A stretch of DNA of 64,000 nucleotides, from contig JAQJVL010000425.1 in the NCBI GenBank assembly GCA_035578905.1, forward strand, positions 62,001 through 126,000. Direction: 5' to 3'. Under the pieces are notes generated by a model. That model did not search any database, was not told where the DNA came from, and was given only the letters and a program-made list of their open reading frames with translations. A program made the position numbers and the translations under genes. Shown piece after piece: positions 55,451-64,000 of the stretch. The first letter of the stretch is position 1, and each line of letters starts with the position of its first letter. Source of the DNA: Stictocephala bisonia (lineage: Eukaryota > Arthropoda > Insecta > Hemiptera > Membracidae).

Positions 55451-56167
55451 GGTTAAATCTATCAAGATTTGTCAATAAACAATATTTGTTCAGCAGTGAG
55501 TACTCTTCTTTAACCAGATTTCAATTCAGTCTGGTTTCATTATCATAGTCAAGTATGTGCATTGTTAGATCATGTGAGGTCATAGTGCAGCCGCCCAGTG
55601 GCTGGTTAGGTACTGCACCTAAATATTCTTATTCTTGTGTATGGTCCTTCTTAAAGAAGATGTTTACAAAACTAAACCAGCGAACATTGAGAAGAATGTC
55701 AGGAAGATAAACATCTTAGATGCTACAAAATGTTTTAACTGTGTTTTATAATAGGTTAGTCCATCGCCAACGGGTATTCGGACTTTGAACATCTGTAAGA
55801 CATAAATATTATTTGTGCTGATTTGATTGTGTTATGGATTAAATCACTTCATTACCTGTACTGTCCTTATTCTCAGTTATGGAATTCAAGTGGCCATAAC
55901 TGTGATCAGAGTGAACCTTTTGAAATATGGTTTGTGCTGTTTAATGTCTCTTTAACAGACCTTTAATATATATCAAACCTAACCTATGCTTCTATTGAAA
56001 ACAAATGTTAACATACCCCTGAATAGGACATATCCTAAATGATAACAAGCAATGAAAAGTGAAATGAAATGTTTTTAACACTGGTTTATAGCTTTGTGCA
56101 ATATTCCATGTGTCTGTGTCATCAATCTTAAAAACTATCAAAGTTTTTCACTATATTTTCCCACTCT

Positions 56168-58104
56168 ATAAAATAGTTTAGGTTTTCTTTACAGTAAGTT
56201 TTATGTAGTAATACCAAAGTAGATACAAAAATTTAATTCTATTCTGATTATATTTTGTTTCAGTTAACATGAAGAGGAGTTGTATCCTGTCTATTCCTTT
56301 GAGTTTACCAAAGCAGTATTAATATTAGTTTATTGAACATATCCTTTTGTTTAAGCATTGTTCAAAATATTATATAAATACATTCACATGATGTAAAATT
56401 AAGATACTACAAATAATGTTACATCTTGTGTTGATTTTATTGGTCATGAATGGCGTTTAGTGATCTGATTAAATGAAACTTGTTTGATTATCTCATTAAA
56501 CTTTATTTATACTCATTTGCTAAGTTTAAATAATGTAAAATTTCTAGTGTTGTGAAGTTACCTTAATTCATTATAATAGGTTAAGTTAACGATTTAATAT
56601 AGCATTAGATTACAAATTGTTTTCATTTTTTGAACAAAATATTTGTTTTTGTTTCATTGTTTTTTAATTGCATGCAGTTTACTTTAAAACTATTGAATTT
56701 ATTTGCTCTTTTTTCTCTATTTCAAACAGCATGTAGGTTATTAAAATGATCGATATTAATAGTTGTGCAAGCTATTCCTAAAATAGTTTGGTCTTGTTCT
56801 AATAAAAAAAAGATACTTAACAAAATATTTATTTAAGTTTTTTTAAAATTATTATGGCATACCTTTAAAATGATTTCATGTAATAGGGACAATGTTTGTC
56901 TATTCTGCTCTTGTACGTTTAAAAATTTAGCCATTCATAATATAAAAAAATAATAATATAGTTGTTTTAAATGTTTTTCAACCATTTCCAAAATTTGATA
57001 GGAAATTTGCCAAAACATGTCATTGGTGTTATTAACATTTATTTTACTCTATTTTTTTAATTTGGTTATTCTTTTATTATAAATATGTTAGCTGTTTGCC
57101 ATGTTTGTAATATTCAATATTTTTCTTCACATTGGTAAACTGCATTTTAATTAATTATGCTATTTAATTTATTGTTTCAATTGTGTCTTAAGAATTTACT
57201 TAATAAATGTGTTACATTTAAGACTGGTGCTATCTGTTGACATACAAACTGTTGACAGAACAATTTACATTTAGTTAAAAATGTATACTTGTGTGTTTAG
57301 AATAGTGAAGAGAATTCAAACTAACTTTTTTACTAGTTGTTTTTATAAAATAAAAAAGATTTATACTTATACTTTTTTTATTTCAAATAGCATTTTACAG
57401 TCTAATAATATATTTAATCAAGATATTTGTAGACCAGAAGAGTTATTTTCTTATATTATTAATTTAATACTAAACAAAACTGGAGGGTTCAGATATTATT
57501 ACAAAATAACAGTCAACTTGGCCTTGGATGGATAATGGTAGAATTTGAAAATGATAAACCAAGAAAATTCATAAAGTTTTCATTAGTTAGATATCCCGTC
57601 CTTTTTATGTCCTATTTCCATAACAAAATTACAAAAAGTATCTACAAAGAAATTACTAGGAAATATACTGGCCACTTAATCCAGTTGTGTAGCCAGGATA
57701 AAGAAATACATAAAAAACATAAGTCTAGCTGCACTTAAAAAAACTCCTGTGGTGTCTGACTAACTACTTCTAACTTAGTTATGACAATCCAAACAAAATA
57801 TATATTATAAAGTTGCAACTAGCAGGAGCAAATTTATGAATTATCCTACAAAATTGAATAAATATAAAATATATTAAAGCATAAATAATAAAAAAAATAG
57901 TATTAAATATAAAAATTACCTATGCCACCTAGATAACATCAAAAGAAATTATTGCCGAGTTGAAATTATAAATTATAAAAATAAAAAAGACAAATTTTTC
58001 TCTCTCTAAAAAAGACAATCTAACAACTTGCAGCAAAATTGCTTAGCATTATTTAAACTTCTTATATTTACAGGTATGCTATGAAACAGTTTTGGATCTA
58101 AGTA
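56168..58104. other. AT-rich stretch with two unassigned short frames
   Basis: 57281-57535 and 57535-57738 give 84- and 67-residue products in different frames, Lys/Tyr/Ile-rich, without recognisable domains. Could be a decayed gene or chance frames in AT-rich DNA. Confidence 0.3.
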
Positions 58105-59372
58105 CTAGATGTGGCTCTTAATTAACGAGACTGTCGCTGCGGCGGCAAAAGTGCACATGTGTAATCTGCCATTGACTGTCAGCTGTTTATTGTGAAGCTT
58201 TCTCTTCAAAATGCCCTTAACCTCATTTGCGTAAGTAACACGGTTTAGTCATAACCTTTATTTCCGTTAACGTTGTTATTTTATTTTGGCGAAAAAATGG
58301 TTAGTGTAATAATAGAGCAACGAATTGTTGTTAAATTTCACTTCAAAGTTGGAAAAACCGCTACTGAAAATTATAATTTACTGAAAGAAGTGTACGGCAG
58401 TGAATGTTTATCCAGTGCACGAGTTTTTAAATGGTTCAAACATTTTAAAGATTGCCGACGTTGAAGATAATTCGCAGCCAGGTCGCCCTTCAACATCAAA
58501 AACGGAAGACAATGTCGAAAAAGTCGCTAGTTTGATTCGGTCTGATCGTCGATTGAGTATTCGTGCAATATTTTAAACTATAAACATTGATAAAGAATGT
58601 GTACGGCAAATTTTACGTGACAATTTGAACATGCAAAAAGTGTGCGCAACAATGTTTGTACTGACATTTTGGATGCCATTAAAAATGACCCAAATTTATT
58701 GGAAAAGGTAATAACATTTGATGAATCCTAGTTTTTTATGTATGATCCGGAAACAAAGTGGCAATCCATGCATTGGAAGACTCCAACTTCACCGAGAGCA
58801 AAAAAAGCAAGAATGGGCAAGTCATAATTTAAAGCAATGATGATTGTTTTTTTTCGATATTCATGGGATTGTGTACCTTCACTGGGTTCCTGAAGATCAA
58901 ACAATCAATCAACATTACTACCTTAAGGTACTTGGTAATCTGCGAGAAAGAATAAGAAAAAAAGACCCAAAGTGTGGAAGGAAAAATCATGGATTTTCCA
59001 ACAAGACAATGCGCCAGCTCATTCCGCGTTATCTGTCGAGAGATCCTGGCCAAACACAGCATCCCAGTGTTAGAGCATCCACTTTACTCACCAGACCTGG
59101 CACCATGTGACTTCTATTTGTTCCCTAAGATGAAATCTGCATTAAAAGAAACAAGATTTGAGTCCGTGGAAGCTGTTAAAGAGAAAGCGGCAAGAGTACT
59201 GAAGGAGTTGACAAAAAATGACTTTCAGCACTGTTTCCAACAATTGAAAATTTGCATGGAGCGTTGCAGGGATAGAGAAGGGGTGTATATTGAAGGCGAT
59301 AATAAATAATTATGTATAAAATGAGAATAACACTTTACAACGACAGTCTCGTTATTTAATAGCCAAACCTCG
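58105..59372 (+). mobile_element. mariner element, 1268 bp
   Basis: 32-bp inverted ends (58105-58136; 59341-59372), both containing TAACGAGACTGTCG, and TA flanks (58103-58104; 59373-59374). The ends differ from those at 33875, so this is a different mariner family. Confidence 0.9.
58297..59309 (+). pseudogene. mariner transposase, frameshifted
   Basis: MVSVIIEQRIVVKFHFKVGK, then VFKWFKHFKDCRR (helix-turn-helix), shifts, ITFDES (first Asp; the following Trp codon is TAG), YDPETKWQSMHWKTPTSPRA, HWVPEDQTINQHYYLKVL, WIFQQDNAPAHSALSV (second Asp, in the frame between the longer open stretches), and HPLYSPDLAPCDFYLFPKMK (third Asp, DD34D type). From 58974 the C-terminal third is open. All catalytic Asp codons are present, but at least four frameshifts or stops inactivate the copy. 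Confidence 0.88.
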
Positions 59373-59445
59373 TATAAAAAAGAACACTTAAAAATCATCT
59401 TGTTGACTTTATGTTGAAGATGGAGCTGTATTGGTTTTTTGTATA

Positions 59446-59640
59446 TAATTGTTAAAAATAACACAATTTAAAACCAATAAAAACTATTAGCGAGGCCTTT
59501 CGATAGCAAGACTATCATCGTTAGACATATCACTTTTTGTATATTTATTTGTGATGTGTCTGACGATGATAGCCTTGCTATCGAAAGGCCTCACTAATAA
59601 AGTTTTTATTGGTTTTAAATTGTGTTATTTTTAACAATTG
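59446..59640. repeat. Foldback element with about 87-nt arms
   Basis: Left arm 59446-59532 and right arm 59552-59640 are near-perfect reverse complements (for example TTAAAACCAATAAAAACT and CGATAGCAAGACTATCATCG against its partner), with a short AT-rich loop of about 19 nt. Probably a foldback MITE, or the source of a double-stranded RNA if transcribed. Confidence 0.9.
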
Positions 59641-60042
59641 TTTACTTTAGGTAGCCTGAATTTACCTTGTAAAACAATTCTTGTTTGGTAATATAAATTG
59701 TCACAACCTCGGTTCCCACTCCTGACATAAAATAACTTTAGAACTTTAAATACAAAAAGATGCTGCAGAAGTAAAACCGTAATTTGCTTATATAATGGAA
59801 AGGAGCTATCCCTTAACTTCTTTTTCAACATAATTTTCACACACAAAATTTTGGGTTACCCTTTTTCTGTCAATTAAAAATTTAAAAGTCCCCCCCACAC
59901 GTTGTACCATATTGCAGTCTTGAATGAATTAATGTGTAAAATAATGTGTGAAAGAGGTCATTACTAAAAAAATTTCTGAAAAGGTTCAAATTGATGTTCT
60001 AACTTTGTTGTGTAATTCCGAGGTATGTGTGTCCTGATTTCA
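59641..60042. other. Unassigned spacer
   Basis: AT-rich, with a CCCCCCC run near 59892; nothing recognised. Confidence 0.3.
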
Positions 60043-60863
60043 CCCTTCGCGAGCTAATTTATATTCTTAACGTAAGCATATTTGAAACTTGGTTGGGTCA
60101 CTACTAAATTTTTTACCAATATATAATATGTTTCAAAATTAATTATTATATGCAAAATGAACTAATATTTGGCCGAAATAAATATTTTTTACATTTTTCC
60201 GAAAGTAATACTTGCGCATATACACGTTATTAGCTCTAAGAGAAATTGTTTTGTACGTTTTTACCCATCATTAGCTTGTTCTACTAAAATTAGTTGTTAG
60301 GTAAGTTTGAAATAAAATATTAATTAGTTGTTAATTTCATTTGATTGCATAATCTAATGACAAAACATGATATTACAAGTGTATTCAAGCATTTTTCTCT
60401 TAAGTATGATATGCCTCTAAGCAGATTTCTGGATGCAATTGAGGCTTTTCCTGGCAGGTTTTGCAAAAGTAAACAGAACTAAACTACATAAGTAAAATAA
60501 ACAGAACAAATCAAATTCATAAACCGAAGTAACTTGTGTCTAAGTAAATAAAGTGTGTGGCACAGAATGCAGCAGATGAAGCACTGGACGCAGTGCTAAC
60601 AACAAAAGTTTTCGAGCCAGAGAGAGAGTAGGGTCGGAGAGGGTGGGGAAGGGGGGAGTTAGCAATAGTATTAGGTGTGACTATGACTAATAACGAATTG
60701 CGTATGACCTTGGGAATCAGGGTGGGGATCAAACAAACTCAAATTTCATATGACGGGTATTCCCGGCAAACCCTCGTTGAGCTAAAAATAGTGTGTGTGT
60801 ATATAATACGCACTGCTCTGAGAAAAACGTGTGCATATATAATATGCATACGCTCTCGAAGGG
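60043..60863. mobile_element. Non-autonomous TTAA-type element, related to 38365-39180
   Basis: The right end CCCTTCGAGAGCG (reversed) is followed by TTAA at 60864-60867. The left end CCCTTCGCGAGC starts at 60043 after TTCA, perhaps a mutated TTAA. Sub-terminal GCATATA and GCGTAT motifs match those of the element at 38365. The interior has a GAGAGAGTAGGG-type purine tract at 60615-60655. Confidence 0.58.
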
Positions 60864-60869
60864 TTAACT

Positions 60870-61461
60870 TTTCATCAAAAATTACACCTAGGTATTTGAA
60901 ACTTTGAAATTTTTCTATTGTTTGATAATTACATTCATTTGTTGCAGACTGGCAGTCTAAAGAATTATATTTTATGGGAAAAGGAAAGTTGAAGTTCTGT
61001 GAATGAAAATTTATAAATTTAGTCTTTTTACATTAACCTCCGTCTGATTTTTAACAAACCAGTTTCTTAATAAACCTAGGTCATGCAACATATTGTCACC
61101 TATTGCCTGTTCTCGTTCGTGTGAGAAAAACAATGCTGTCATCTTCAAATGCACATACTTCACCTTTAAATTTAAATTTTAAGAAATCATTAATAAATAT
61201 GAGGAACTAAGTTGCAGATCCTCGCGTGACACCAGATCTAACGATAAGGGAATTACTAAATGGTTTCCAATTCAAACTACCTGCTTTCTTTCCAAAAAGG
61301 AAACTTTGGAACCATTGGCAAGCAACTCCTCTTACACCTTCTGTTTTTAATTTATCTAATAAAATGTTGTAGTTAACTAAATCATAAGTTTTTTGTAATC
61401 GATAAATAAACTTGTTGTTTTTCTACTTCAATTGAAATTATTTTAAATTTTATGAGTATCA
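60870..61461 (-). pseudogene. LINE RT fragment, minus strand (lower part of a split copy)
   Basis: The minus strand reads RLQKTYDLVNYNILLDKLKT, EGVRGVACQWFQSFLFGKKA, SNSLIVRSGVTRGSA, LIFINDFLKFKFKGE, then VCAFEDDSIVFL (AADD-type motif read as FEDD), LGLLRNWFVKNQTEVN and lastly a FKVSNT(Y/L)-like block. These are RT palm and thumb blocks of another non-LTR type. The upstream piece is at 63182-63285, displaced by the RTE insertion. Confidence 0.75.
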
Positions 61462-63181
61462 ACAACAAAGTATAAGAATGAGTATGAGTATAAGAACAAA
61501 GAGGGAATTGTAGTAACTGAGACTCAGCAAGTTATAGAAAGATGGAGAGAATATTTTTGTGAGCTGTTAAATGTAGAAGGAGTGGACATTGCACCAGAGG
61601 ATAACGAAGATATATACTATCATGTACAGCCAAAAGTAGAAACACCAACCAGAGAAGAAGTCGAAGCAGCAGTTAAAGCTTTAAAAAACAATAGAGCCCC
61701 TGGTAGGGATGAAATACCTGCAGAGCTTCTAAAGAAGGGAGGAGATATAGTTATAGACAAGCTATAGGAATTAATAAAAATAATCTGGGAAAGAGAAGAA
61801 ATACCAAATGACTGGAGAGAAGCAATAGTTGGTCCCATACACAAGAAAGGAGAGAAAGAAGAGTGTAGTCATTTTAGAGGCATCTCACTCTTAGCATACC
61901 TTATAAAGTTTTATCTAAGATAGTATTAAGTCGTATTGAAGAGTATACATGTGAATTAATCCTAGAGCATCAGGCAGGTTTTATGAAAGGCAGGTCCACA
62001 ACGAATCAAATATTTATTCTTAAAGAAATTATATCGAAGTACTGAGAGTTTAATAAAGAATATTTTGTAATATTTATTGATCTCCAAAAAGCATATGATA
62101 GTTTAAATAGAGAAAGACTGTGGAAAAAGATGGACAAGTTTGGGATTCCAATAAAGCTGATAAATCTTGCTAGAACATGTATGACGGACTCCAAAGACTC
62201 AGTACGAGTAAATGGAAGAGTTTTGGAACCCTTCAAAATCAATGCAGGTGTAAGACAGGGTGATGGACTCTCCCCAATCCTCTTCAACCTAGCGATAGAA
62301 GAAGCTCTCCAAAAGGTAGCAAAAATGGATGAAGGAATAACAATTGGCTCCAAAATTAACGTACTGTCATTCGCAGACGATGTAGTAATTTTTGCAGATA
62401 ATTTAGAAGACGTACGGCAGCTAACAAAATTATTCATGGAAGAAACAGAACAATTAGGTCTAAAAGTAAATGATGAAAAAACCAAATATATGCAATTTGC
62501 CAGAAATCTAATTAACATAAATCAGGACACTCTCCAAGTAGAAGGTCATGAATTTAAAAAGGTAGATTCTTTTAAGTATTTAGATGTAATGTCTAGAGAA
62601 AACAAAGATGAAATAGAAATACAAAATAGGCTAAATCTTGCGAACATATGTTTCTACGCATGCAACAAACTTATGTCTTCAAAATTACTGTCACAAACAA
62701 CCAAAATTCGAATATATAAAACAATCATCAGTCCAGTATTGCTCTATGGAGCTGAAACATGGAAACTCAATAAAAAGGAAGAAAGGAAACAAATTGTCTT
62801 TGAAAATAAGATCCTCAGAAAAATTTATGGGCCAATTTTTGGAGAAGGAGAGTGGAGGAGGAGACACAACAGGGAGTTGAGAGAACTTTACAGGGACCCG
62901 GATGTAGTTTGTGAATTTAAATGCAGAAGGATTAGATGGGCTGGACATGTTTTAAGAAGAGAGGAGAATCATAATTTGAAACAAGTTATAATGAGGAATC
63001 CCGAAGGAAGAAGACCAAGAGGAAGACCACGGCAGAAGTAGTGGAAACAAGTGAAGGGAGACCTGGAGCGATTGGGAGTGACCGAGAAAGACGTGGAAGA
63101 TAGAGACAGATGGAGGGGCTTTATTGGTGCGGCCAAATATCTTCTTAGATATGTGTGGCCATGGGAGTAAGAGTAAGTAAG
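61462..63181 (+). mobile_element. RTE-type LINE, 5'-truncated, 11-bp target duplication
   Basis: TATGAGTATCA is duplicated at 61451-61461 and 63182-63192. The insert carries an RTE-like RT and ends in GAGTAAGAGTAAGTAAG just after the stop codon, with a very short 3' part as in RTE elements. Confidence 0.85.
61490..63170 (+). pseudogene. RTE-type reverse transcriptase, C-terminal two-thirds
   Basis: ERWREYFCELLN, NRAPGRDEIPAELLKKGG, a stop at 61765, IPNDWREAIVGPIHKKGEKE, FRGISLL, a shift near 61900, PYKVLSKIVLSRIEEYTCEL, HQAGFMKGRSTTNQIF, a TGA near 62041, IFIDLQKAYDSLNRERLW, GVRQGDGLSPILFNLAIEEA, FADD (residues 81-84 counted from 62130), GLKVNDEKTKYM, PVLLYGAETWKLNKKEERKQ, IRWAGHVLRREEN, GRRPRGRPRQK, then TAG in place of Trp at 63039-63041 and a final part ending YVWPWE. 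62130-63041 is fully open (303 codons). The GVRQGDxLSP motif and C-terminal GRPxxRW module identify RTE-like LINEs. The copy looks young: few lesions. Confidence 0.88.
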
Positions 63182-63285
63182 TATGAGTATCAGCGATCAG
63201 AGCAGTTGACTTCCCTTTAATGAACCCAAATTGTTTGTCACAAAAAAAATATAAGCTTTTTAAATAATTTAGCAAATGAATTCTA
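63182..63285 (-). pseudogene. Upper part of the minus-strand LINE RT split by the RTE
   Basis: Minus-strand DKQFGFIKGKSTALIADTH is the QFGFxxGKST block that normally precedes the FIDLxKAYD-type block now at 61410. Together with 60870-61461 it rebuilds the order of one RT. Earlier domains are lost in the hairpin and microsatellite region. Confidence 0.72.
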
Positions 63286-63287
63286 AT

Positions 63288-63405
63288 AGTAAGAATGTTA
63301 ATAGTAGGCCCTCTACTGTTAACATTCTTATTATTAAAATTCTATGGTTTAACATTCTTAAGTATACCGGATTATACTTAAGAATGTTAAGTATAATCCG
63401 GCCCT
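63288..63405. repeat. Cluster of nested inverted repeats
   Basis: TAAGAATGTTAATAGTAG pairs with CTACTGTTAACATTCTTA (63292-63333). AACATTCTTAAGTATA pairs with TATACTTAAGAATGTT around a CCGGAT loop (63351-63388). GGATTATACT pairs with AGTATAATCC. The same TTAACATTCTTA core is reused, so several alternative hairpins are possible. Confidence 0.8.
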
Positions 63406-63489
63406 GCGCCAGTTCGGCCCCCCAGTAATCCAGCCAGTAGACAAAGGTAGTCTAGAAATGCCTTTGTCATCATCCAAGTCACTGTGTGT

Positions 63490-64000
<511 letters not shown>

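Larger units (their letters stand above)
53934..56167 (+). mobile_element. Tc1/mariner-like transposon with long (about 250 bp) inverted ends
   Basis: 53934-54215 matches the reverse complement of about 55893-56167: shared TTGCACAAAGCT(G/A)TAAACCA, AAGCATAGGTT(G/A)(A/G)GTTTGATAT, TTAAAGGTCT, AGAGACATTAAACA and TTCACTCTG blocks, with TA near both edges. Between the arms lies a degenerate DDE transposase interrupted by repeat family A. The edges are approximate. Confidence 0.75.

Noticed and set aside
57281..57738. Adjacent short frames, considered as a small gene
   Set aside because: Different frames, low-complexity Lys/Tyr/Ile composition typical of chance frames in AT-rich DNA.
43110..58000. 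Search for C-terminal HCF fibronectin exons
   Set aside because: No segment with recognisable fibronectin motifs and splice signals was found; absence is noted, not proven.

Overview
This is a eukaryotic, AT-rich window with the look of an insect genome. It holds one spliced host gene buried in transposable elements (TEs), with no bacterial-style gene order. A hemipteran source is only a guess, based on the TE mix.

Host gene. Plus-strand exons spread over about 26 kb (16932-43103) encode the middle of a Host cell factor (HCF/HCFC1-type) protein. The first visible exon starts inside the last Kelch blade with a CCKDLW-type motif, then a fibronectin-like segment and a long Ser/Thr/Pro-rich basic region. 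Seven exons join with consistent splice phases, and an eighth candidate (22371-22469) also fits. The Kelch exons must lie upstream of the window or were not recognised. The last exon ends in a stop, but a GTGAGA donor lies just before it. The C-terminal fibronectin module typical of HCF was not found.

Left part (1-16900). A minus-strand jockey-type reverse transcriptase (RT) remnant is followed by a nearly complete CR1-like LINE (3041-8437). The first open reading frame region of that LINE carries a coiled coil, a Ulp1/SENP-like cysteine protease and an SGNH esterase, followed by endonuclease and RT. Next come a pogo/Tigger-type element (10113-13400), a hAT element with an 8-bp target duplication (14061-15864), and a foldback element ending 30 bp before an HCF exon.

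Middle (17956-43103). HCF introns carry tandem repeats, LINE scraps, piggyBac-like and Tigger-like non-autonomous elements. One 12.6-kb intron is almost entirely a nest: a Tigger (25682-36845) invaded by a hAT element, a second Tigger, a TTAA-flanked element and a mariner.

Right part (43104-64000). tRNA-derived SINEs, a Tigger-type non-autonomous element, a piggyBac transposase remnant, a jockey-type RT tail, and a second, divergent minus-strand copy of the protease-plus-esterase LINE open reading frame. Then a transposon with long (about 250 bp) inverted ends, a second mariner, a second foldback, an RTE LINE inserted with an 11-bp duplication into another LINE, and a GA-rich microsatellite of about 500 bp that runs off the end.

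Most TE genes are broken by stops and frameshifts. The most unusual biology is the two-enzyme (Ulp1-like protease + SGNH esterase) LINE, present in two divergent copies with the active-site residues kept.
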